From assembly GCA_021733925.1 (NCBI GenBank), contig JAIPJY010000002.1, forward strand, positions 62,001-126,000: 64,000 bases of DNA, written 5' to 3'. Positions 49,019 to 57,132 of this stretch are shown piece after piece. Under the pieces are notes generated by a model. The model saw nothing but the letters and a program-made list of their open reading frames with translations. It searched no databases and was not told the DNA's origin. A program made the position numbers and the translations under genes. This stretch comes from Prosthecobacter sp. GTDB taxonomy: Bacteria > Verrucomicrobiota > Verrucomicrobiia > Verrucomicrobiales > Verrucomicrobiaceae. Position 1 is the first letter of the stretch, and each line of letters begins with the position of its first letter.

Positions 49019-50686
49019 ATGATGAAACCAAAGATGATGGATGAGTGCATCGCGCACTCAACAGGGCCAACACGCCGCCAGTTCATCAAGGCTGCCGCAA
49101 CTTTGCCATGGCTTGCTCACGCAGCAGATCCATCACGGAACCCACCACGGGTGATTTACAGCAACGACACCACAAACATCAGCTCCTGCATCAGCCCCTT
49201 TCACAAAGCGCGGGAGCCCTTTCGCAAAGAGATGCTCGAAGCCACGGTGGATGAAGTCACCGGCCTCGTGGATGCCCATTTCCTGCAGCCCGGCCTTGGC
49301 ATGGTTCCCATGTGGCCCAGCAAAGTCCTGCCACTGGCAGACCACTACGCCTGGATCAAGCAGCGCTACGGCCAGAAGACCGATCCCTTCGGCCAATTTG
49401 TGCTCGATGGCGGTGACATCGTGCAAGTCTTCATCGACCGCTGTCGTCAGCGTCAGCAGTCCCCGTTCATCTCATTCCGCATGAACGATGCCCATCACAA
49501 GGAGTTCAGCGATCCCAAACCCGGAGACAAACCCGGCGGCAGCATCGGCATGAGCGTCACAAAACATTACGTCGAGCATCCCGAATACCGCCTCAAGCCC
49601 GGCTCACTGCGCGGCGCCGACCTCGTCCAAAACTGGGCCGTTCCCGAGGTGCGCGCACAAAAGTTCGCACTCATTCGCGAACTCTGTGAGAACTACGATC
49701 TCGACGGCCTGGAACTCGATTTCCTCCGCACCTACAGCTACTTCCGCCTTGAGGAAACACCACTCGACCAACGCCGCGCCATCATGACCGGCTTCGTGCG
49801 CGAAGTGCGCCAGTTGCTCGATCAAACCACCCGCAACGGCAAGCGTCGCTGGCTCTGCGCCCGCGTGCCCTGCCACCTGCCCGCACTCGAAGTCCTCGGC
49901 CTCGATCTAAAATCACTCGTCGCCGCCGGACTCGACATGGTAAACGCCTCCGAGCACTACTTCACCACCCAGCACCACGATCTCGCCACGATCCGCACAC
50001 AGACGCAGGGTGCCTCTCTCTACTTCGAACTCTGCCACACCATCTGGAAAGGCGACAAAGTCGCCAAAGGCTACGACGTCTTCCCCTTCCGCCGCGCCAC
50101 ACCCGAGCACCTGCACACCTCAGCCCACCTCGCCTACGCACGCGGCGCAGACGGCATCAGCCTCTTCAATTTCGCCTACTATCGCCAGCACGGTCAGGGC
50201 GAAGGACGTGGCGTGTTTGGCGAACCTCCATTCGAAGAACTCAAAGCCCTGCGTGATCCCAAAGCCCTCGCCCAAGCACCCCAGCACTGGTTCATCGCCC
50301 AAGGCTGGCGCGCACCGGGCATGAAACCATTACCCGTGCCCCGCAAGATCGAGGCTGGCAAACCCGCGAAGTTCAATTTCGATCTAGCCCCGCCATCAGG
50401 TGGTTGGAAGCAGGATGCCCGCATTCGCATTCAAGCCGACCAATCTCTTGGGAATGGCGAATGGACCGCCACATTCAATGGCGAGCCACTTGCCGCGACC
50501 AACGATGTATCAGAGCCTTTCCCCGTGCCCTACCCATCGTTGCTTGGCAAGCCAGACGAACTCCGCGCATGGATCATCCCCTCCACTCTGCTGCACCCCG
50601 GAAAAAACAGCCTTGAAGTCACACTCAAATCAGGAGAACCGCTCTCGGTCGTCTTCGTCGATCTCGCCGCTGGTCAGGCCGTTTGA
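49019..50686 (+). CDS. Tat-exported glycoside-hydrolase-like protein
   Basis: 555 residues. A twin-arginine leader is visible: TGPTRRQFIKAAATLPWLAHAA. The body looks like a TIM-barrel glycosidase of the GHL10/GH10-like kind: FISFRMNDAHH, LCENYDLDGLELDFLRTYSYF with acidic residues at a strand end, RRWLCARVPCH, GADGISLFNFAYYR. A C-terminal beta domain follows from about residue 440. Its substrate is unknown; placement between sulfatases and an FAD enzyme points to glycan use. It begins 34 bases after the sulfatase. I recognise the fold pattern but not a characterised member. Confidence 0.75.
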   Translation: MMKPKMMDECIAHSTGPTRRQFIKAAATLPWLAHAADPSRNPPRVIYSNDTTNISSCISPFHKAREPFRKEMLEATVDEVTGLVDAHFLQPGLGMVPMWPSKVLPLADHYAWIKQRYGQKTDPFGQFVLDGGDIVQVFIDRCRQRQQSPFISFRMNDAHHKEFSDPKPGDKPGGSIGMSVTKHYVEHPEYRLKPGSLRGADLVQNWAVPEVRAQKFALIRELCENYDLDGLELDFLRTYSYFRLEETPLDQRRAIMTGFVREVRQLLDQTTRNGKRRWLCARVPCHLPALEVLGLDLKSLVAAGLDMVNASEHYFTTQHHDLATIRTQTQGASLYFELCHTIWKGDKVAKGYDVFPFRRATPEHLHTSAHLAYARGADGISLFNFAYYRQHGQGEGRGVFGEPPFEELKALRDPKALAQAPQHWFIAQGWRAPGMKPLPVPRKIEAGKPAKFNFDLAPPSGGWKQDARIRIQADQSLGNGEWTATFNGEPLAATNDVSEPFPVPYPSLLGKPDELRAWIIPSTLLHPGKNSLEVTLKSGEPLSVVFVDLAAGQAV

Positions 50687-50730
50687 CCAGCAAGGCCGGT
50701 GATTTCACTTCGTCTAATTTCATACAACCC

Positions 50731-52404
50731 ATGAAGTCGTTCCTTTTCATCTTTGCCCTTTCCTCGTCCCTTGGTGCCGCCGCCGTGGTGGAATCCGATC
50801 TCTGCGTCTATGGCGGCTCCAGCGGTGGCGTGGCGGCTGCAGTGCAGGCCGCGCGGATGGGAAAGACGGTGGTCATCGCAGAGCCCGGCCGTCATCTCGG
50901 TGGCATGACCAGCGGCGGCCTCAGCGCCGTGGACATTGGCGATCCACGCTCAGTCGGTGGCATTGCGCGCGAGTACTTCACCAAGCTCGCCGCCACCGTG
51001 GGTGTCACCCTCGCCTGGGACAAAGCATTTGAAAACAAAGGCGGCGGCCCGGCCACAGGCGGCGCGTATGCCATCGAGCCTCACAAAGCGGAGCAGGTGT
51101 TCAACGACATGGCGCGCGAGGCTGGTGTGAAAGTGCATGTCAAAGCACGGCTGGCATCAGTCAAAAAAGACGGCGCACGCATCACCGAATTCGTCACCGA
51201 AGACGGCACCATCTTTCGCGCAAAAGTGTTCATCGACGCCACCTATGAGGGCGATCTGATGGCAAAAGCAGGCGTGGGCTACACAATCATTCGCGAGGGC
51301 AATTCAAAGTATGGCGAGACCTACAACGGCATCCATTACGTGGAAAAATTTCTGCCTCACACCGGCTACGAGCAGCCCGGCGCAAACGGCCGCCTCAAGA
51401 ACGGTCATGGCGTGTGGGATCGCGATTTCCCGCTCGATCCATACGTGATCAAGGGCGATCCCAAGAGCGGACTCCTGCCCCTGATTCAGGCCGGCGATCC
51501 CGGAACACCAGGCGAGCCCGCCCCCGGCGTCCAGGCCTACTGCTTCCGTCTCTGCCTCACCACAAATCCCGCAAACATGATTCCCATCACGCCGCCGTCG
51601 GACTACGATCCAAAGCGCTATGAGATCGTCGTCCGCTTCATCGAGGCCTGTCTGGCCAATGGCGATGCCATGGACCTCCGCTGGTTCTCCAAGCACGACG
51701 CACTGCCCAATGACAAATGGGATTTCAACACCGCGACCTTCGGCGGCAATCTTCCCGGAGCCTCCCACGCATGGCCCGAGGCCTCATATGCGCAGCGCGA
51801 AAAGATCGCAAAGCAGCATGAGGACTATCATCGCGGCCTGCTGCATTTCCTCGCCACTGATGCGCGCGTGCCGGAGCAGGTGCGGAAAGACATGCAGCGC
51901 TTCGGCCTGCCCAAAGATGAGTTCATCGACAACGGCGGCTGGCCCCACCAGATCTACGTTCGCGAGGCCCGCCGCATGGTCAGCGACCTCGTCATCACAG
52001 AGCATCACACCTTTGGCCACCAAAACGCACCCAAGCCCATCAGCCTCGGCAGCTACGGCACGGACACGCATGAAATCCGCCGCATCGTGAAGGACGGCGT
52101 CGTCACCCGGGAAGGCAAAACCGCAGGCGGTCGCGATGGCGCACCTCCCTATGGCATCGGCTACGCGGCCATCGTGCCCAAGCAAACCGAGTGCGACAAT
52201 CTCCTCGTCACCTTCGCCCTCAGCGCCAGCCACACCGCCTACAGCAGCATCCGCATGGAGCCCGTGTTCATGTGCACCAGCCAGAGCGCCGCCGCAGCCG
52301 CCTGCATGGCCGTGGATGATAAAATCCCCGTCCAACAAGTGGACTACATCAAGCTAAAAACCCGCCTCGAACAAGACGGCCAGGTGATCGAATGGAAACA
52401 TTAA
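50731..52404 (+). CDS. Secreted FAD-dependent oxidoreductase
   Basis: 557 residues from the ATG at 50731, with signal peptide MKSFLFIFALSSSLGAAAVV; a TTG start 48 bases earlier lies at the end of the previous gene and is unlikely. The dinucleotide fold is DLCVYGGSSGGVAAAVQAARMGKTVV, then GRHLGGMTSGGLSAVDIGD. Shared with the 36854 protein are FIDATYEGDLMAKAGVGY and the ending SASHTAYSSIRMEPVFM-TSQSAAAAA, so the two are paralogues; this one lacks the C-terminal add-on domains. It belongs to the FAD_oxidored family common in Planctomycetes and Verrucomicrobia glycan loci. Substrate unknown. Confidence 0.88.
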   Translation: MKSFLFIFALSSSLGAAAVVESDLCVYGGSSGGVAAAVQAARMGKTVVIAEPGRHLGGMTSGGLSAVDIGDPRSVGGIAREYFTKLAATVGVTLAWDKAFENKGGGPATGGAYAIEPHKAEQVFNDMAREAGVKVHVKARLASVKKDGARITEFVTEDGTIFRAKVFIDATYEGDLMAKAGVGYTIIREGNSKYGETYNGIHYVEKFLPHTGYEQPGANGRLKNGHGVWDRDFPLDPYVIKGDPKSGLLPLIQAGDPGTPGEPAPGVQAYCFRLCLTTNPANMIPITPPSDYDPKRYEIVVRFIEACLANGDAMDLRWFSKHDALPNDKWDFNTATFGGNLPGASHAWPEASYAQREKIAKQHEDYHRGLLHFLATDARVPEQVRKDMQRFGLPKDEFIDNGGWPHQIYVREARRMVSDLVITEHHTFGHQNAPKPISLGSYGTDTHEIRRIVKDGVVTREGKTAGGRDGAPPYGIGYAAIVPKQTECDNLLVTFALSASHTAYSSIRMEPVFMCTSQSAAAAACMAVDDKIPVQQVDYIKLKTRLEQDGQVIEWKH

Positions 52405-52559
52405 GCTCCCAAGAAAAAAGCCACGCATTGAAGCCCTGAAGTACGACGGACACTCCTGTCTGTCGGTCAGCGCTCCCCAATCCCCCCTGGCCCGCGAATC
52501 AACCAAATTTTGGCTGAATAGCTTTCTCAAGCTCTGAAGACATCGACCAACCCATCGCC

Positions 52560-52622
52560 GTATTGTAGTACCGGCTTTAGCCGGAATCTGGCTCGCGAAA
52601 CCACGCCGCTCCACAACCATAC
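52560..52622. repeat. Short interspersed palindrome before ilvA
   Basis: CCGGCT-TT-AGCCGG (52571-52584) is a perfect 6-bp hairpin inside 'gtagtaccggctttagccgga', a repeat phrase I associate with Verrucomicrobia intergenic DNA. It lies in the 218-base gap between the FAD enzyme and threonine ammonia-lyase, immediately upstream of the latter's first possible start. Confidence 0.5.
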
Positions 52623-54224
52623 ATGGTCGAAACCTCTTGCCGTCTCATGCACGGCGCGGATGTATCACACCAAGAAATGGAACGCGAAAATTTGCCTCTG
52701 GATCGCCGCTTGCGGCAGGAAATCTTGTTTGCCCGCGAGCGGGTCTACCGCTTCGGCAAGCCCACGCCGATGGAGCGCCTCATCCTGCCCGGCTCCGAGC
52801 CCGGCCCTGAGATCTGGGTAAAGCGCGAAGATCTCTCCCCCGTGAAATGCTACAAGTGGCGCGGTGCCTGCAATGCCATGACCGAGCTCACTCCCGAGCA
52901 GCGCGCCACGGGCGTGGTCACTGCCTCCGCTGGCAATCACGCGCAAGGCGTGGCGCTGGCGGCCAAAACACTCGGCATTCACGCACGCATCTACATGCCG
53001 CGTTCAACACCCCGCGTAAAACAAAACGCCGTTCTTCACCACGGCGGCGAATTCGTCCGCATCATGCTCGCTGGCGACAGCTATGACGAAGCCGTCACCT
53101 CCGCGCGTGAAGACGAGCGCAGCAGCGGCGCGACCTACGTCCACGCCTACGATGACCTCAAAGTCATGGCCGGCCAGGGCACGCTCGCAGACGAGGTCGT
53201 GCTCTCCGGTCACGGCCCCTTCGATGCCGCCTACCTGCAAATCGGCGGCGGTGGCATGGCCTCCGCAGTTTCCTGCTGGCTCAAAACCTACTGGCCCAAC
53301 ATGGAGGCGGTCGGCGTGGAAGGCGTGGGCCAGGCTTCCATGAAGTCGGCCCTCGCCGCAGGCAAGCCAGTCGAACTCCATGACCTCGACATCTTTTGCG
53401 ATGGCACCGCCGTGCGTAAAGCTGGTGCTCTACCCTTCGGCATCTGTCAGGAGACGCTGGATCGCGTCAGCACCATCACCAATGCCGAAGTCAGCGCCGC
53501 CATTCGCGTGCTGTGGGAGACACTGCGCTGCGTCTCAGAGCCTTCAGGTGCCATGGGTCTCGCCGCCGTGCTGAAAGACCGCGCGGCACTCGCTGGAAAA
53601 AAAGTTCTCATCGTCATCACCGGTGCCAACATCGACTTCCTCCAGCTCGGCCTCATCGCCCAGTCCGAAGGCTCCAGCAACACCGCCTCACGCGCCCTGC
53701 GTGTGCAGATTCCTGAGCGCCCCGGTGCCATGCTCGCACTTCTAGATTCCTGCTTCGAAGGCCTCAACATTGCTGACTTCCAATACGGCCTGCACCGCTC
53801 CGATCAAGCATGGCCGGTGTTCACCGTCACCGCCGAAAATGCCGAAAAGCTGGCCGCTCTGCCAGCTCGTCTGGAGGCCGGCGGATACCTCTGGGAAGAC
53901 CTCACCGGAGCAGTGGATGTCACCTTCCGCGCCATCCCGTTGCGCGGCGATCTGCTCACACATCCCGTCTTCCTGCGTCTCGACTTCTACGAGCGCTCCG
54001 GTGCCCTGCACGACTTCCTCTCCCGCCTCATCCGCGATCGCGCCAGTCTCTGCTACTTCAACTACCGCCAGTCCGGAGAACGCATCGGCCGCGCCCTCAT
54101 CGGTCTCGATTTCCAAACCGCCGAAGCCCGCGCCGCCTTCCTCTCCGAGCTCCCCGAGCACGGCGAAGGCTATCGCTCCTGCAAACCGGTGGATGACGCA
54201 GTGCTCGCGCGCATGACGGCTTGA
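52623..54224 (+). CDS. ilvA: Threonine ammonia-lyase (threonine dehydratase), biosynthetic
   Basis: 533 residues from 52623; an internal ATG at 52677 (MERENLPLDRRLR) may be the true start, since the first 18 residues look unlike the family. The PLP domain has WVKREDLSPVKCYKWRGACNAM with the Schiff-base Lys, VVTASAGNHAQGVALAAK, and the phosphate loop IGGGGMAS. From about residue 360 two ACT-like threonine dehydratase C-terminal domains follow (RALRVQIPERPGAMLALLD and FLRLDFYERSGALHDFL), as in feedback-inhibited IlvA. It makes 2-oxobutanoate for isoleucine. It is a single gene with no visible operon partner. Confidence 0.93.
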   Translation: MVETSCRLMHGADVSHQEMERENLPLDRRLRQEILFARERVYRFGKPTPMERLILPGSEPGPEIWVKREDLSPVKCYKWRGACNAMTELTPEQRATGVVTASAGNHAQGVALAAKTLGIHARIYMPRSTPRVKQNAVLHHGGEFVRIMLAGDSYDEAVTSAREDERSSGATYVHAYDDLKVMAGQGTLADEVVLSGHGPFDAAYLQIGGGGMASAVSCWLKTYWPNMEAVGVEGVGQASMKSALAAGKPVELHDLDIFCDGTAVRKAGALPFGICQETLDRVSTITNAEVSAAIRVLWETLRCVSEPSGAMGLAAVLKDRAALAGKKVLIVITGANIDFLQLGLIAQSEGSSNTASRALRVQIPERPGAMLALLDSCFEGLNIADFQYGLHRSDQAWPVFTVTAENAEKLAALPARLEAGGYLWEDLTGAVDVTFRAIPLRGDLLTHPVFLRLDFYERSGALHDFLSRLIRDRASLCYFNYRQSGERIGRALIGLDFQTAEARAAFLSELPEHGEGYRSCKPVDDAVLARMTA

Positions 54225-54845
54225 AGCAGGTCTGGAGAATCCCACCACCCTTCCATGGTCTGCTGAAATGAGCATCAACACGTCTGCTTGCCGGACGACT
54301 TGAAGGCATGCGCTTTCCAACCTTTCTCGTTTCGTCATTTCCTTGGTCGCATTCTTTTGAGGCGGCACGAGCTCAATGGAAACATTAAGCATCCCCATTT
54401 CGATCAATCGGCCCAGCTGCTCCTGCCACAACCGAATTCGCAGATTAACGAAAGACTCATCATGGTACTCTTTGGCTCACTAAGTATGAGAGGCTCATCG
54501 CGCTCTTCACCCTCTTCGGCAGCCTCTTTGCGATCCTGTCGGGAGTCTTCGTCTTCACCCACATCCATCGCAGACCTCTTTGCCAACAGCACCACAGCAA
54601 ATGGGCAGAGCGTGCAGATCGAATTATCTCCGTCGATATTGTGTTGCACTGGTCCAATATTGCGTTGCGCTGCAGCATGATGAGTTAACCCAATGGAGGA
54701 TTAATAGACTCAGCTATTTTATGTTAAAAAGAGGCAGTCAGTATCACCCATAGAATTATCTGTTTCCTTTGACGCATGTATTTCAATAAATACTCACGTT
54801 CTTGGGCGGCCACTAAGAAGACTCATAAACTCATAGTACAATCAT
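54225..54845. other. 621-base gap with a possible gene remnant and duplicated 16-mer
   Basis: No complete gene is found. The exact 16-mer AATGGAAACATTAAGC (54375-54390) also occurs at 52391-52406, where it is the end of the FAD enzyme gene. A start-less open frame, 54449-54688, is described separately. A 6-bp palindrome GTATTT-CAAT-AAATAC (54778-54793) lies 53 bases before the PEP-CTERM gene and could be regulatory. Confidence 0.5.
54449..54688 (+). other. Start-less open frame resembling a membrane protein remnant
   Basis: The frame runs from the stop at 54446-54448 to TAA at 54686-54688 with no ATG, GTG or TTG near its beginning. It contains a convincing hydrophobic helix, ERLIALFTLFGSLFAILSGVF, then a polar tail with several His and Trp. 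It may be the 3' end of a lost membrane gene. Evidence is limited to the helix. Confidence 0.3.
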
Positions 54846-55724
54846 ATGATGCGCAAGTTTATCCTTATCCTCCTCACTGGAATCAGTGCTCAACAGTCTT
54901 CGGCGACAGTCGTTTATTCCGAAAACTTCAATTCCACCAGTGTTGGCAGCACCATTGCAGGCTGGGCTTATGAAGGTGGTAACATCTGGCAGGTAACCAC
55001 GGACGCGACACTTGATCCAACGGCCCCGAACCACGTCTTTAGCAATGCGGGCAACGGCCAGCAGAATGTAGGTGTTAAATTTGCTTCAGGCGCGCCAACC
55101 TCGCTTGGCACCACGGGTGATTGGATCAAAGTGAGCTTCGACTACCGATATTCGGGCGCGCCCGACAGTCCCGGCTTACAGCCGTACAATTTTTTCCGCT
55201 ACGGCCTCTACAACAAAGGCTCCAATACTACCTTCACTGACGACATCGGTTATCTCGCTGACGTGAGCTACTGGGACCACGCTGACCCTAGCAAGGATGG
55301 CGACTGGAACATTCGCAAGGAGGTCAACGTTTATGACGCGTTCAGTAACGGCATCCTGCTGGACAACCTGTCCAGCATGGATCCAGGTCCCAGTGGCGAC
55401 ATGGTCAGCCTGATCACTAGGGGGCCCGCGCCGAAAAAGAGCTTCACTGACGGTGCCACCTCTCACAGCACCAGCCTGCTCATCACCCGCAATGGCTTCA
55501 ATGTGGACTTGGCGCTTTATCAGGATGGTATTCTACAGGCCACTGGCAGCGACTCAGCTTTTGCGATCGTGGACTTTAACACGCTGTATTTCGAATCGCC
55601 CTCCGACTCCACGGGCTTTGCACTGGACAACCTTCTGATCGAGACTGGGGCTGCTCCCGAGCCTTCGCGCATGGTGCTGCTGGCCTTGGGTTGCTGCGGA
55701 CTGCTTCTTCGCCGGCGTCGCTAA
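54846..55724 (+). CDS. PEP-CTERM sorting-domain protein
   Basis: 292 residues with signal peptide MMRKFILILLTGISAQQSSA. The C-terminus is APEPSRMVLLALGCCGLLLRRRR: PEP, a hydrophobic helix and a basic end, the exosortase-substrate tail. The middle is a beta-rich domain with VYSENFNSTSVGSTIAGW near the start and LYFESPSDSTGFALDNLLIE near the end. That arrangement is common in PEP-CTERM proteins with lectin-like or LamG-like jelly rolls; I do not recognise a specific family. It is the second PEP-CTERM protein in the window. It is likely surface-anchored or released extracellularly. Confidence 0.85.
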   Translation: MMRKFILILLTGISAQQSSATVVYSENFNSTSVGSTIAGWAYEGGNIWQVTTDATLDPTAPNHVFSNAGNGQQNVGVKFASGAPTSLGTTGDWIKVSFDYRYSGAPDSPGLQPYNFFRYGLYNKGSNTTFTDDIGYLADVSYWDHADPSKDGDWNIRKEVNVYDAFSNGILLDNLSSMDPGPSGDMVSLITRGPAPKKSFTDGATSHSTSLLITRNGFNVDLALYQDGILQATGSDSAFAIVDFNTLYFESPSDSTGFALDNLLIETGAAPEPSRMVLLALGCCGLLLRRRR

Positions 55725-56414
55725 ACGGTCATTGAAATGGAGAAAATGGCATTGCGCACGCCGCAAGTGTGTTTGTTTGATAGGGAATTGCTTGAACCAT
55801 CAAAGGCCTGTCATGCCTGACCATTTAATCTCGCTTTCCTCCACGCCTTTGCCATCAGTATGCCACCTTGCTGCATCCTTCTCCACGCAATCGGTTTTGG
55901 GTGTTGAAAAACTAGTGGTTTGAAACTGATCTTCTACCGGAACTGGGGGATCGACTGGTCTTAGCTTGCAGAAGCTCTGTGAATGACTGCCTGACAATCT
56001 TGTAATCTTATGCGCAGAAAAGCTGCCCAAAGACGAGTCATCGGCCACTCATCTGGAAGAATGACAGGTTCCAGCACATTCAGAGGCAACTTCATCCATT
56101 CGGACGGCTGCCTGGAATTACGACCGTGAGGAAGTGATCACTAAGAGGTTCACAGTCCCATCATGGTCAGTGTTCACTTCTCCGCTTCCATGATCCAAGC
56201 GCTGTTTGATTTCAGCCACCAGTTCATCCAGAAGGCACCGCTATTCCTCTTGAGTCAGTAAACCAACCCTCCCTCTTTCTCCGTCGTACTGGTGTCTTTT
56301 ATTCCCCCCCTCTAATGGCGTGTTTGCTCTCTTTCCGCCATTCTACAGGCGGATAAAGTGAGCAAGGGGGACCTGCAAAAGAGGGTGGTTGGCTTCTACC
56401 GACCTCGCGGAGGC
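55725..56414. other. 690-base gap, no gene recognised
   Basis: Base composition is less GC-rich than in neighbouring genes. I found only short open frames without family features or good starts. The gap ends at the 3' end of tRNA-Gly on the minus strand. Confidence 0.6.
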
Positions 56415-56488
56415 TGGAGCGGGTGATCAGAATCGAACTGACGTATGATGCTTGGGAAGCACCTGCTCTACCATTGAGCTACACCCGC
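56415..56488 (-). tRNA. tRNA-Gly (anticodon CCC)
   Basis: On the minus strand the acceptor stem GCGGGTG/CACCCGC is perfect. The D arm is GCTC-AATGGTA-GAGC. The anticodon stem GGTGC/GCATC encloses the loop TTCCCAA, so the anticodon is CCC, reading GGG. The T arm is GTCAG-TTCGATT-CTGAT. The sequence ends with T-CCA, so CCA is encoded. All arms fold with only G-U wobbles. Confidence 0.96.
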
Positions 56489-56550
56489 GACTCATTCGAG
56501 CCAGTGGTGCAGTCTGGCTGGCAGCGGCGGCCTTGTCAAATGCGCTGCGC

Positions 56551-57012
56551 TCAGATTGAGGGTGGCATCGGCGGCATCATGAGCGCACGGTTCATGCCGT
56601 CCCTGCCATAGCTGGAGGAGGGCGCGGAGAGAAATGAACTGCGTTTGGACGAATAAACGTCATAAAGGCGGCTGTAGGTCGCCTGGAGACGCTTGCGCAG
56701 CTCCGCATTTTCCGGCGTTTTGGGCAGTTTGTGCACGTTGCTGCGCAGGAAGTGCATGGCCTGTTGGGTGCTGACAAACCGTAGATCGGGGCCGCCAGGT
56801 TTCGGCGTGGTGCGAGTGGTGCCAAAGCGCACCACGATCTGCATGTCCTTACCACGGGGGCCCAGCAGGCGGCTCGCGATGGCGTCGGTGCCGAAATCCT
56901 CATACGCAAACGTCATCTCGGGTGTGATGTAACTGGCGTCACTGCAGCTGCAAAGAGACAGAAGGCCCATGCTGCAACCGAGGATCAAAGCGAAGACGGA
57001 AAGCTTTTTCAT
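56551..57012 (-). CDS. Small lipoprotein of unknown function
   Basis: 153 residues from the ATG at 57012; the frame extends 40 residues upstream but those show no signal, whereas this start gives MKKLSVFALILGCSMGLLSLCSCSD. The lipobox-like LLSLCSC implies lipidation at a Cys near residue 22. After it comes YITPEMTFAYEDFGTDAIASRLLG and a helical C-terminal half with many Arg/Lys (RKRLQATYSRLYDVYSSKR), ending in a Pro/Met-rich tail. I do not recognise the family. It lies 120 bases downstream of the SPFH gene on the same strand and 62 bases upstream of the tRNA. Confidence 0.72.
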   Translation of the reverse strand: MKKLSVFALILGCSMGLLSLCSCSDASYITPEMTFAYEDFGTDAIASRLLGPRGKDMQIVVRFGTTRTTPKPGGPDLRFVSTQQAMHFLRSNVHKLPKTPENAELRKRLQATYSRLYDVYSSKRSSFLSAPSSSYGRDGMNRALMMPPMPPSI

Positions 57013-57132
57013 TCCGTCTGGTATCACAGCTGATTTAAAAAGCCAACGTGTGTGTGCAGATTCGTTTTCAAGTACAGAGCCTGCGAAGGCGGATCGTGGC
57101 GCTGTAGCCACAATCCGCCCGCTGGTCCGCAC

